Positions 33,931 through 44,699 of a stretch of DNA of 64,000 bases are shown one piece after another; positions within the stretch are counted from its first letter, which is position 1; the number at the start of each line of letters is the position of its first letter. The notes below the pieces were generated by a model, which saw nothing but the letters and a program-made list of their open reading frames with translations, did not search any database and was not told the origin of the DNA. Position numbers and translations under genes: made by a program. The stretch is from Massospora cicadina (Eukaryota; Entomophthoromycota; Entomophthoromycetes; Entomophthorales; Entomophthoraceae). The stretch spans positions 1-64,000 of the forward strand of contig JAKSZP010000114.1 of NCBI GenBank assembly GCA_022478985.1, read 5' to 3'.

Positions 33931-33950
33931 AAATGTTGCTCACTACAGGG
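33931..33950 (+). other. Primer-binding site of element D
   Basis: AAATGTTGCTCACTACAGGG follows the LTR. It is one substitution from the TGGTGCTCACTACAGGG core seen in F. Confidence 0.55.
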
Positions 33951-34116
33951 GTTACCTGTACACCTCAAAAATTATCAAAAATTGAGGCTTCAACATGTGT
34001 AACCCTCCCACTTTTATTATTTACATTGAATCACGTTTAGTTGCTCTGAAAAAGCAACTAGCAAGCGCTCTATCCTGTCTTAACAAAAACTTGAGCAGCG
34101 TTCAATAAAACCATCT

Positions 34117-35200
34117 TCTAAAGATAAGTTCATCCCTGGCAAAGGGAGTATTGCTACTTTCTTGTATGTTTATGAAGCTGCCGTGTATGGTGCAACTGAT
34201 AAACAGAAAGTGCAACACATCTTTCCTTGTTTAAGCCGCCTAACGCAGGAAATGATAATTCCTTACCTGGACCCTTTGCACACCTGGGCAGAGGTTAAGG
34301 AGGCTCTTCTAACTAAATTCGGATTAAAGCAGAGTCTACACAGGGAAAAACAGACCCTTATGCGCCTTAGTATGTATGAATGTGATCAACCATTGCCTTT
34401 GCGAATATTTTTACCTCTCTGCGCAAAGGTTTTCAACCTCTAATATTCTCACCCTTGATGATGCTATCGCCGCCATGTTAATTGGGCTAGCCTCTCAACC
34501 CTCTATAACCAGACATATCATCTCAGTGAAACGCCACTTAAAAAACATCCATGACATTAAAGAGGCTTTGTTAGAAGTGTCCGTATTCCAAGAATATGCT
34601 AGCACAAATGACGCTAAAGTAAAACTCTATCTCTAACCATTGAGTAACTTCCTCTGGTTACACAGTTGGGAGTGAGCCTACCTGTGCCTATCCTCCCTGC
34701 TAAATCTGCTTCCACAGTATGACTTAAAAGGATACACCATCCTAATGTAAATAGGAGCTCTGTAAAGTAGTTAGTACCACACTCCCAAACAAGCATACCA
34801 AAGCTGCTGTGATTTACTCTCCAGAAAAGCTGGTAGTTGCGCGCCCTAAGGCAATCCAACCTCACGTGGCCGTACCATCTACCTCAATTGTGGCCTTACC
34901 AGTGGTTGAGAATACCCTTAAGGATGCATATGAGGGGGGCAAAGACGATGTTGGTTACTATATCAGGAGCACCTGCGGAAGTAGAGGTTCCTAAGCATTT
35001 GAACGCTAAAGGAATAGATGGTACCACCATACCTGAGGAAATGTACCTCAGCCAAAGTTTAGGGTGGCCAAAAGTTATTGACACTGCCAGTGATGGTGAT
35101 CAATTCTTTGCTGGCTTGATTCGACCTATTCGATGGTCCATCCCATGAAAACCATTTTGGATAAATACACTGAGACTCTTGAAAATTAACCTCCACCTTT
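34117..35200 (+). pseudogene. Gag of element D
   Basis: The capsid begins KFIPGKGSIATFLYVYEAAV (about 34126-34185) and continues ATDKQKVQHIFPCLSRLTQE, IIPYLDPLHTWAEVKEALLT and KQTLMRLSMYE. A frame shift then leads to LTLDDAIAAMLIGLASQPSI. After about 34640 there is a variable Pro/Lys-rich region without a clear CCHC knuckle (34809-35148). Gag forms the particle. The same capsid family is found in A, C, F, G and O. Confidence 0.78.
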
Positions 35201-35235
35201 CAACTCTAGGAGGTCTTAGCTTTATTCCCTTACTT

Positions 35236-35608
35236 TGGAGGAACCCTCACTAATGTTGAGGTAGTCGTACAAAAAGTCCAAGTACTGGCCATCTTGGATA
35301 CTAACTCCCCAGTTAACGTGATCTCCACTAAGCTTATTGAGAAGATAAAGCTAGCGACTGACTTGGAATACACGCAAGAATTTGGAACTGCAGGTCCCAA
35401 AAATACCCGTGCTATTGGGGCATACTTTTCCCTTCCCATTCAGTTTGGGAAGCTTATACTATCAGCCCCTGTTGTGGATTTGGACAATAGTGCATATGAT
35501 ATTCTCATCAGCACTCAGTTTATGATTGAGTATGAGGGAACAATAAATATTAAGCAAGGTTGCCTATCGTTGCTCAACTATGAAAGTCCCTTTAGTCCTA
35601 TCCAATAA
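35236..35608 (+). pseudogene. Aspartic protease of element D
   Basis: An open stretch from about 35250. VLAILDTNSPVNVIS holds the active site, where DTG(S/A) has become DTNS (about 35299-35310), a Gly to Asn change that should inactivate it. VVDLDNSAYDILISTQFMIE (about 35473-35532) is the second conserved element. Length is normal for the domain. It would cleave the Gag-Pol precursor. Confidence 0.85.
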
Positions 35609-35782
35609 AAAACCAGCAAGCATGAATACTCTTGCCTAGTCGAATACCCCTTTTCAGCTATGACTTTACCTTATTCCACCTCTGGATGCAACACTAAGAA
35701 ATTTCCTGACTCAGTGGATTTGATGGATGGCATCCCTTTCTATGCTTCAGATGAGGCATTAATTAAGCCTGGTGAATGACGC

Positions 35783-36830
35783 GTGGTTGACACTAAAAAA
35801 ACGCTTCAAATCCCACACCACTACTTGTTGCATATTACAAGACTTGAGGGCGTTAGCCCCTTGGAGCCTCAGGTACTGCCTGGAATACTAGACCCAACCT
35901 ACCAGAGGCCTATTACCCTTCTGCTGGGAAACCTCACTGGAAAAGACATGATCATTCAAAAATACCAGGAGATTGGCAGAGGCTTTCTACTTCCAGTGGA
36001 GGATATTGAACGTATCCACTCCATTAGTTCTATGAAAGATTTGGGAATGCCTATGTATACCTGGTGTGTACTCTACCCAATTTGCATGTTTTGGATGAGC
36101 CAACCACAGACGAATGGGAAATGTTCATACTTTATTAGATGAATACAGAGACATATTTTAAATTAGACAATAACTATGGCCATATAAAAGGCTGGTGTCA
36201 CTCCATTAATGTGGGTGATGCCTGTCCTATTAGGTCCAAACCTTACCGTAAGTTGAAAATGGAAGAACAGCAAATAAGACGGAGCTACAGCAGTTGCTAG
36301 ACGCGGGGCTTTTATTTATTCACAAAGTCCTTGGTCTTCATATCTGTTGCTTATTAAAAAAAATGAAGGTCATTGGATAGTTATGGATTATCAAAAGTTT
36401 ATAACCTCACAAAAAAGGATAGCTATCCTATCCCCCATATTGACAATGCCCTGTCCCAACTCTCTGGCTCTAAATTCTTTTCCGCCATGGACTTGGATAG
36501 CGGCTATTGGCAAATGGACCTTTCCCCTGAAGATCAGGAGAAGTGTGCTCACATTTGTAGTGAGGTCTCTTCCAACCAACCCAATTACCACAAGGGTTGT
36601 GTAACGCACCTGCATCTTTTCAGCGTGCGATGGACCACATTTTGCAGGACCTGAAGTTAACTGTATCATTGTATATCTTTTTTTAGTACTAGATGGTCCC
36701 AACGTATCATTGTATATCTTGATTATATCACAGTGTTCTTAAAAACATTCAACGAACATCTTGATCACCTGAAGGTGGTGTTTCAATGGTTAAGCAAGTC
36801 AAATATTAAGTTTAAGCCTTAAAAAGTGTA
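35783..36830 (+). pseudogene. Reverse transcriptase of element D, with linker
   Basis: The linker (35783-36142) contains PGILDPTYQRPITLLLGN. RT motifs follow in two frames: KKDSYPIPHIDNALSQLSGS, FFSAMDLDSGYWQMDLSP (catalytic Asp, about 36478-36531), QLPQGLCNAPASFQ and CIIVYLDYITVF, where YLDD reads YLDY. A 24-bp LINE tail (36680-36703) plus its target duplication lies exactly at this catalytic motif, so this copy is doubly dead. Confidence 0.87.
36680..36703 (-). mobile_element. 24-bp LINE 3'-end insertion (micro-insertion 3)
   Basis: On the minus strand it reads GTTGGGACCATCTAGTACTA plus A, the LINE terminus. It is flanked by perfect 17-bp repeats GTATCATTGTATATCTT at 36663-36679 and 36704-36720. 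Removing it restores a continuous IVYLD.ITVF coding segment of the D RT. Confidence 0.9.
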
Positions 36831-36939
36831 CATTCTATCAAAGCAAATTGGATTTTCTTAGACACTCCATTTACTGAGAAGGAATCCAACCCATGCAAGA
36901 TAAGGTTGAAGCGATTTTAAAAAGCCTCCGACTAAAAAT

Positions 36940-37550
36940 ATGTGGGATATAGTATTCCTTGGGATGATGGGTTATCACCATCAGTTTATCCACAAGTTTT
37001 AACAGCTTAGCGAATTAATCATTCGTCTATTGACTAAGAACACCCCTTTTTATTTGGGCACAGAACAGAAAGCCACTTTTGAGACGTTGATTTAACTGCT
37101 ACAACAATATCCTATCCTGAGGCACCCCAATTACAATAAACCATTTATTCTGTTTCTAACGCTTCAGAATATGCCGTTGGGGCCATCTTAGCCCAATTAG
37201 ATGAGATGTTATAGATCATCAAGTATCCTATTTCAGTAAAAGGTTTTCAAAAATGAACTGCAACTATAGTATAACTGAGAAGGAGTGCCTTACCGTTCTG
37301 TTAGCTGTGAAGCAATACCGCCCTTTTTTATATGGGACCGCCTTCACTGTGGTTTTAGACTATGCTTCTCTAAAATGGTGCAAAACATGAAGGATCCTAC
37401 TTGCCTGTTAGCTTGCTATGCTATAAAGCTCCACAATTATGACATGAAGATCAAGCATGGTAATGGAACCCATCACATGAATGTTGATGAGTTAACTTGG
37501 ATACCATTCCTTCACTTGGATAATAGTGAGGCGGAGAGGTTACATGTCCT
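36940..37550 (+). pseudogene. RNase H domain of element D
   Basis: Connection motif FLGMMGYHHQFIHKF (about 36955-37000), then YPISYFSKRFSKMNCNYSIT and EKECLTVLLAVKQYRPFLYG (about 37220-37340), then VVLDYASLKW (the usual TDHASL reads LDYASL). An open frame of 121 codons (37285-37650) in another register contains the integrase linker HGNGTHHMNVDELTWIP. Confidence 0.82.
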
Positions 37551-37679
37551 CTTAATGACCCCCATTGACTTGGAGGATGAGGATGAGCATGTACAGAAAG
37601 TGTTAGCCTGGCACTCACAGAACACCAAAGTGGAGAAAGGGAAGTTGTAAAACAGGTGGGGGCCATTTGGCTGCCTTAA

Positions 37680-38700
37680 ATGTGGCCCTTGAAACGCGTA
37701 CCTGCTATCCTAGAGGCTCACTCCATCCTAAGTCATAGAGGGGCAAAGAAAACTTATGAGTGGATTAAGGATCGGTATTACTGGGATGGAATGATGGAAT
37801 CTATTGTTGACATATTGGAAGATTGCCTTACGTGTAAGAAGCAATCCAGTTTTTAGACTAGATACCAATATCAACCAACTACCCCTCAGCAACCGTTCAA
37901 CACCATCAGTTTATGTAGTAGGTCCCCTTCCTAAAAAGAGCTAGTGGAAACAGATTTATACTAGTAGCTATTGAACACTTCACTAAGTGGGTGGAAGCCG
38001 TGGCTCTCCCTGCTCAAATAGCCAAGGCCACAGCCACGTAATTACATCAAAACATTTTCACTTGACACAGCTGTCCCCAATTATTATTCTGCGATAATGG
38101 TAAAAACTAACCTCCAGAGTAGTTAAAATCCTGGTCACATCCAAGGGAGCCCAACAACTTGTCTCAGCCCCATATAATCCCTCCACCAATGGGACCATAA
38201 AAAGAGCAAATGGAACCTTAGTTTCCATCTTACAAAAGATGGCCTCCTCTGATCATCTTCACTGGGATCATTATCTATCCAGTGCTCAGGTGGCTTACCA
38301 TATTAGCTATCATCAGATCTTAAAAATTGTCTCCATTCCATGTCTTGTATGGGCGGGAACCTGGAATACCTGTCATTTTAGCAAAAGATATATTCTCCAA
38401 TAGAATTGAGGAGCCCAAGAAAGTCATTAGAAGATTGGCTCAGTGTATCATTCAACTCCAATCTGAGGTGATGGCCAATTTAGAAAAACAGTGACTAAAG
38501 AAGGACAGGCTGCCAATGAGCTCTGAATCCCCTGCCTATATTCCAAGTATTGGACATGGTATTATACTACCATAAATGCATCACTCCTAGAAGCAGCAAA
38601 ATTGGAGTAATTTGGGAGGGTCCTTTCTCCATTACTTTTAAGAGAGGAAACGAGTACTCTATCTAGTCCTTGTCTACTGGGATTATCATCAATCATGTAC
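37680..38700 (+). pseudogene. Integrase of element D
   Basis: The zinc-binding module is HSILSHRGAKKTYEWIKDRY and then CLTCKKQSS (about 37720-37850), with both His and both Cys present. The core follows with NTISL...GPLP, EHFTKWVEAVALP and a degraded second Asp region (CDNG, about 38090), then SAPYNPSTNG near 38165. The C-terminal region runs to about 38700, with a polypurine tract GAGGGGG at 38741-38747 just before the LTR. No chromodomain was recognised. Confidence 0.83.
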
Positions 38701-38747
38701 ATGGCCAATTTAGATGGCCCTATTCTCTCCCAACGTTCTTGAGGGGG

Positions 38748-39495
38748 TGATGACGGACATTTGCCCTCCCAGTTGCAAAAGAAGAATGCTTTGGGTCAAA
38801 ATCTTCCAAAAAGGGGAAATATCAACCTTTTGCAAGCTTGCAATGATGTTCCGATTGAATAATGTTAATGCTGATATTAGCCAAAAGACCCTGGTTTATT
38901 ACAGTGGAACCCCATTAATCGAGGTAACACCATTTTGAATCCTGCACAGACAACAAACATAAAATAGAGCAGATGGATTACTCTGACCTCATGAAAGACC
39001 ATGAAGTGACCATCAGAAGGTACTTCCTTCTCCACAAATGGGCCCTTCAAAGCACCTACGCGGTGACCACCCCTTTTATAGGCTTGGCGGGGGTCCCCCA
39101 AGGCGCAATAAATTTCTTAAATGAGGATTGGCTGAAGTTTATAATAATTGTTACCCCACAGGTACGTTTTGGCCAATAACTATTCCTCTTCCATCGTCCA
39201 GCCAAAATGAAGCAAGTATCCTGAGCTTTAATAAGCTGCTTCCCCATTTTTCCTCATTTGGACTAGTCCAAGCTATTTAAAACCTATTCTCAAATTCCTC
39301 CCAACCTTTGATACAGGTTAATTACTGATTATTCAAATATCAAGAGGGATCATGTTTTTCTTTTCACCCTTGCATTTCTCATAAAAATCATAAAAACCCA
39401 AACTTTATAGTAGCGCTTATTTTGAATTTTATTAAAAACCTTTGTAGGATCCGGAGGATAAGCACCAGCGAGAAAAAGTAAGCTGAGTTCTTACA
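38748..39495 (+). repeat. 3' LTR of element D
   Basis: 748-bp copy of 33189-33930 following the G-rich polypurine tract at 38741-38747. The remainder of the C LTR begins at 39496. Confidence 0.9.
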
Positions 39496-39597
39496 ATTTA
39501 ACCATCTGGTCTATTGTCACCATACAATAGATGCTCCAAACTCCACCGTACCGCAGGAGAAGAACCAGCAATCCAAAGTAGGCCAAAAATTTCAACA
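39496..39597 (+). repeat. 3' LTR of element C, terminal part
   Basis: ACCATCTGGTCTATTGTCAC onward to TTTCAACA aligns with the last 100 bases of the 5' LTR of C (about 30187-30279). It completes the LTR that D split. Confidence 0.87.
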
Positions 39598-40500
39598 CTT
39601 ATGTAAGGCCATCTTCTAGAACTGACATCATATTAGGGGGACATTCGGCAAGTTGGCCATGAGGGGAATTTGGATAACCTATCAGTGGCTTAAAACTCAA
39701 TGTTGTTAAGATTAAGTGCTTGTTTCTATCTAGGATGTTTTGGAGCCCTGTTTGATATGTAAAAGCCAATCTGGGCCTAATCCCAGCTCTCAACATCCAG
39801 TGGTCCCACCCTATGAACCATTCCATACTATTAGCATTGATGTTGTGGGACCTCTTCCTCAAGCCTCCAATAGACATTGGTTCTTCCTACTAGATGTGGA
39901 CCATCTAACTAAGTGGATCAAAACTGTAGCATTCCCCACTGCTTTTAAAGGCTACCGCTACATTTTTGTATAATAGGATTATCACCCAGAATGGGTGCCC
40001 AATGTCATTCTTTCTAAATATCAGAAAAAATTTCTGCTTGATGCTGGTGGAAGATTTAGCCGACCTGATGGAAACCACGCATGTATTCTCCACCCCCTAC
40101 CATCCCGCATCCAATGGAATGTTATAGTGGTTAAACGGTACTCTAACTGCAACACTCTGGAAAATGGCTATGACTGACCCCCTTCATTGGCTTAATATTT
40201 GCCTAGTGCAATTCTGGTTTATCAGATTAGTTACCATTGAATTACTAAGATGTCGCCACTCCATGCGTTGTATGGCAGATATCCCCATCTGACTTACAAA
40301 GTCCAGGAGATGCTTGACAAAGCTTCTCCTGAAGCACCTGAAGTCTCTATGCAAAGTATTGGAAATGAAATTATAAAACTTCAAGCCCTTGCTGCTAAAA
40401 ACCTGGCCACCACAATCACTAGAGAAAATTTTCAATTTAACAATAAGCATGCTCTCCTACTCACCTTTCAAATAGTTGACCACGTCCTATTCTAATATCA
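39598..40500 (+). pseudogene. Integrase of element B
   Basis: A stretch open at 39740-39973 holds CLICK (zinc module Cys pair), PPYEPFHTISIDVVGPLPQA with the first catalytic Asp (about 39820-39870), and VDHLTKWIKTVAFPTA. Further parts, in other frames, are TPYHPASNG near 40100 and MSPLHALYGRYPHLTYKVQE (40250-40309), then a C-terminal helical region to 40495. It belongs with the RT/RNase H at 28062-29250. The 10.2-kb gap between them is the C/D insertion. Confidence 0.88.
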
Positions 40501-40667
40501 CCAGCCTGGAGGTCGTGATCATAAATTGAGCAACAACTGGTCAGGGCCTTATTGAGTCATATATAGATGAGGCAATGAACACTAAATTGTAGAGGGTGTT
40601 CAAAACACAGTCATAAACAGCGTGCATAGTCACTTTCTCCGTCTATTTCCCCCCTGCGCCAAAATCT

Positions 40668-40677
40668 AGAGGGGGGG
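40668..40677 (+). other. Polypurine tract of element B
   Basis: AGAGGGGGGG three bases before the 3' LTR start at 40681, in the expected place for plus-strand priming. Confidence 0.75.
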
Positions 40678-40680
40678 TAT

Positions 40681-41314
40681 TGTTGGGATTCCTACCCAAA
40701 CGGCAGATTCAGATACATCAGACGAAAGGAATTGATCCTGAACTGACCAAAAAGCCCAAACTTCTGTCAAGGATAATACCAATGAAAGATGACAGTTATT
40801 AAAGTCAGAGATTAATCCCAATTCAATCAGATAGCAAATACATTTTTCAGGGATAATCCCCAATGAAAGTTGACCATTATCAAGTTTGGAGCTAAACCCC
40901 AACCAACATGGTTTAATCATGCTCTCTTGGAGCCACCCAACCTCAGGGTTCAAACCTGAGCCATAAGATGATCATGAGAAATTCAACCTAGATAATTGGG
41001 CTTTTACCAAATCCCCAATTCGTTTCTCTTATTAGATCTAGGCTTGGGCTGCTTATATTTCAAGAAACACCTCTCCAAATTACCTTTATATAGCTGGTTT
41101 CAAGCTAATAAACTTGACGCGTCTTCTCCCTTTTCGCAATTTTAAGTAAAAAATTGTATCTATTAGGAATTGACCACACCAGACTTGATATATGGATTTA
41201 CAAGACTTCTCGACCAAGAGAAGCAGCCAAGGTAAGTATCTAACCCCCTTGAACTTTGGGTCACCTGGCCTACAAACAACAGAGGATCTGTGGTATCAAC
41301 CTTTGATCCCATTA
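40681..41314 (+). repeat. 3' LTR of element B
   Basis: Starts TGTTGGGATTCCTACCC and ends near TCCCATTA (the terminal CA seems changed to TA). It is 634 bp against 554 bp for the 5' copy. The extra 80 bp is a second copy of the unit containing GGATAATnCCnATGAAAG (about 40775-40900). It is followed by the target repeat AGTTC at 41315-41319. Confidence 0.88.
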
Positions 41315-41319
41315 AGTTC

Positions 41320-42590
41320 AACCAAAGGTTTTCTCAACGCTCAAACTTTGATTGCAGGAAATTGACTCATCTTGGATAGGCTATTACCACTGCTTTATAA
41401 GCATTCAAAACCATTGCCTAAAATTCAGCTATATTTAAGGCGGTGAAGCTCTACCTTAGGTCTTTTCTGTATACTAAGAAAGCCTTATGGAAATTCCTTC
41501 TTATCTATTAAATTTAATGGGCCTCCTCGTCCTAACCACAAGCCTAGCCCAAGTTTATGTGGTAATGGCTCCAATCTCCTGTCCCCAACCTGTAATGCAG
41601 ATATTTTAAGCTTAAAAACCACACTATGAACAACTTCTGCTGACTCTATCAGAACAATGCAGCATATGATCAGTTGGCTATTATAAGGGGCTCCCTTTGC
41701 AACAAGACCCACTTGCCTCATTTTTAGTTCTATGCATAGTAATTCTAGCTGCTTTGTATTAGCCGCCCCAGTCAAAGCCAACATGACCCCTTCTTCTTGG
41801 CAATAAGAAACTTCAGTTCTATTACCTTTATATTAGTTAACTACAAACGAACCCTTATATTAAGCCCACTAAAAAGAGCCAGGCGTTAATTAACTAAACC
41901 TTAAAAACAGATTAAAACCCCATAATCATGATCTAGGCATAAACCTACAATAGCCTCGCTGCTAGTATCTACAAAAAGTCTCCCACTCCATTAATTCCCA
42001 GTTCATATCCTCAGTTGTATGGGTGTAATTAATAGTCCATAAAGTCAACTTTATTGACTATAACTGATACAAAAGCCATAGTAAATGGTATATCCTCCCA
42101 ATTTATAGTAGATAAAATGATTCCTGACTTAATCCACAAGGCTGAATATGGAACAGCAGGAGCTAATCCCACTAAAGTGAATGGAGTATACTATGGATTG
42201 CGTAAGATTTGGGAAACTTATGATTACTGACCCTGTTATCACCTTAGATAACAAAACTGTAATTATCAACTGAAGTCAAAATAATGAGTGAATAAACTGT
42301 TTAATTAACTATAAGGAACAATACCTCTCTATTTCTGCGGTATCAGATAACACTAGTATTTGATATCCCATCCCTGAACTAAGGGGTAAAATGAGAGCAC
42401 ATGCCTTATTGAGTATCCAACCTCTATCTCTCATCTTGAGTACCAAACCTGCGACAAATATAATGTTACCTAAAGCAGTAGATTCTGAGTATGGAATACC
42501 TCTCTATGCCCCATTCCTTTACATACCATCAGGTTTTCATGTAGTGGAAGACTTTCAAGATAAAATTTACATCCCCTAGTCATATATTTT
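41320..42590 (+). pseudogene. Rest of Gag and protease region of element A
   Basis: Strongly degraded. The section 42391-42579 is open and includes AVDSEYGIPLYAPFLYIPSG. It corresponds to the SVDLMDGIPFYASDEALIKP segment between protease and RT in D, so the protease should lie at about 42000-42360. I could not see a clear DTG motif there. The adjoining Gag part (41320-41900) is too mutated to assign by domain. Confidence 0.5.
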
Positions 42591-42989
42591 AGAGTTATAT
42601 GGAAATCCAATCATTCTATCAAGAAAGCTTATAACTGCCATGAGATCTTAGACCCTGCCTACAAAAAATCCAACTCTCTATCTTATTAAGAAATTTAACA
42701 AATAAGGCAAACAATCTTCTTGCCATTATGTCATCTCTTAAATAATAATTCTGTGTTATTGGAATATCACTGATGTGAGCAGTTTTGTCACCCTACTAGA
42801 TTCATGGATTGATCAACAACGACCATTTTCATAGTCATGAGTAAAATAAGGACACCTAACCCTGACTAACGCCATGAGGTAGAAGACTTGTTAGGAATTT
42901 ATCACTACATATTATTCAAAAGACCTTGCGTTTATAGAAAGATGTCTGGTTTAACTCACCAGGTGAATACTGGTGATCAATTATAAAGC

Positions 42990-44230
42990 TTGAGCCTATT
43001 GCAAATCTAAAGTAGAGGATGTTCAAGCGGATCTTAAGTTAAAACAACTATTAGAGGCTGGCCTAATTTACTATCCAAAAGCTCTTGGGCTCCCTCACAG
43101 TTATTTTCTGCATAAAAATGGATAACATATAGTAGTCATAAACTATCCCCATCTAAGCTCCATTGCTTGAAAGTATAGTTATCCCCTACTTCAGATAAAT
43201 GCCTCTTTACATCTAGATACACAATTGAATTATGTTTCCAGCAATGGATCTTGCTAGCAGCGATTGGCAGTTACCAATTACCCAAAGAATGCAAAGTATG
43301 TTCCTTTATCTTTATCAAAGGCTGTTGAACCCTAACGGATGCTTCAGGGGCTATACAACGCCCCTTTTACTTTTCAAAAGAGAGATGTATGGATAATTAG
43401 GGGAAAAAATGATCCAGAGTGCTAACATATCTCAATAACATAACCAATGTTTTGCAAATTTCCACCATTCACCAAGCCTATAACATAAGGTTATATTCAA
43501 ATGTTTCCAAAACCCTTTTAAGAAAGTAAATTTTCAACTTGCTCTTTCTCTTTTGAAAACAAACGGCTTTTTGTGAAATAAGGTAAGTTAAGAAGAAATA
43601 TCCCTAAATGAAGTCAAGATTACTGCCATATCTAAGATGTCACTGCCTAAATCCCTTTTATATACATGTTTATAATGGGTTGATGATACCACCGGTTTTT
43701 CCATATTTTAAAGATACATCCTAACCCTTAGTTTACCTGTAAAATAGGTTTTTCTTTTCAGAAAAAGAAAGAGGAAAAATTCTTAAATTAATACAGGTAG
43801 CTAAGACCAATTACCAGTGCTTATACATCACAACATTGATAAGCCATTTTTACTCATTACCAATGCTAGTGAAATTGCTATAGGAACTACACTATCCCAG
43901 AATGAAGAAAATTTAATGGACCATCCTATTGCATATTACATAAAACTCTACTAAAGCTGAACGCAATATAGTGTAATATAATAAGAATTCTTGCCAGTTT
44001 TAATAGTTATCAAATACTAAAACCCTATTTATATAGGGTTCACTATGCTATATTACTGGACATGCCTCGTTTAGATGGCTACAGCAGATGAAAGATCCTG
44101 GCGAGCGTTTGGCCCAGTGGATTCTAAGTTTCAGAAAAATAAATTCACTATCAGCCATTGTCAAGGACAAATTCATCAAATTAAGATTGTTTGTCCAGGT
44201 TACCTATCTTAACCATAACTGAAACTGAAG
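42990..44230 (+). pseudogene. RT and RNase H of element A
   Basis: In mixed frames: ADLKLKQLLEAGLIYYPKAL and SYFLHKNG (about 43025-43120), then VVINYPHLSSIA, MLQGLYNAPFTFQK (about 43340-43385), and a degraded RT palm where YLDD reads YLNN. RNase H is recognised by LLITNASEIAIGTTLSQNEE (about 43850-43910) and DHPIAYY, then DMPRLDGYSR-like remnants near 44060. This is the oldest RT in the nest. Confidence 0.72.
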
Positions 44231-44249
44231 AAGATTATCGCTATATCTC

Positions 44250-44640
44250 ATGAGGCACCCTCATCTGTGGAAGAATGAGTCCCTCACAAGCCAAAAGAAG
44301 TTGAAAAAAGGTCAGAAAACACCTAGATTCAGGATGGTAGCCTCTTTTAACCTAATATCAGCCCACTGTTTACCCTATGTCCTAATCTCTGCTCAAAAAG
44401 ATCTTAGAAGGACATCTGCAAGTTGGTCATGGAAGAATTTGGAAAACCTATTAATGGCTAAAACCCAGTGCTATTGGTAAGCGATGCTTTTCTAAATCTA
44501 AAAATATATTGAAGTCTCTTCTGGTATTCTAAAGTCAAGCTGACCCTGTTTCTCAACCCCAGCATCCTGTGGTTCTTCCCTGTGAGCCCTTTCATATGGT
44601 TAGTATCAATATTTGGGGCTTTATTTCTGCTCAATGTAAC
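44250..44640 (+). pseudogene. Integrase N-terminal part of element A
   Basis: Remnants of the zinc module and the start of the core: HPVVLPCEPFHMVSINIWGF (about 44565-44625), where the first catalytic Asp position reads Asn. The coding sequence stops at about 44640, where a GC-rich insertion begins. It resumes at about 46526. Confidence 0.65.
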
Positions 44641-44699
44641 TTTCTGAGAAAATTATATGGAAAAAAGTAAATCTTGATTGCTCACCATATTTTCGCTCC

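Larger units (their letters stand above)
33189..39495 (+). mobile_element. Ty3/gypsy element D, innermost complete layer
   Basis: 6307 bp with LTRs of 742 bp (33189-33930) and 748 bp (38748-39495) and the order gag, protease, RT, RNase H, integrase. It inserted into the 3' LTR of C, whose sequence resumes at 39496 (ACCATCTGGTCT). Flanking 5-mers ACTAT and ATTTA are diverged. Frames are broken, but domains are more readable than in A or E, as expected for a younger layer. Confidence 0.9.
29391..39597 (+). mobile_element. Gag-only LTR retroelement C (interrupted by D)
   Basis: LTRs 29391-30279 and 32410-33188 plus 39496-39597 (889 and 881 bp) enclose only about 2.1 kb of internal DNA (30280-32409). 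That DNA has a Gag frame and a CCHC knuckle but no protease, RT, RNase H or integrase. It inserted between RNase H and integrase of B. Flanks TTTAA (29386-29390) and CTTAT (39598-39602) are a poor match (3 of 5). It must rely on enzymes from other elements for mobility. Confidence 0.82.
20005..41314 (+). mobile_element. Ty3/gypsy element B, second layer of the nest
   Basis: LTRs at 20005-20558 and 40681-41314, with target duplication AGTTC at 20000-20004 and 41315-41319. B's own sequence is 20005-21929, 28046-29390 and 39598-41314. The rest is a LINE and the C/D composite. It inserted into Gag of A. Most of B's capsid, nucleocapsid and protease region appears deleted, since only about 0.9 kb separates the N-terminal Gag from the RT. 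Confidence 0.9.
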
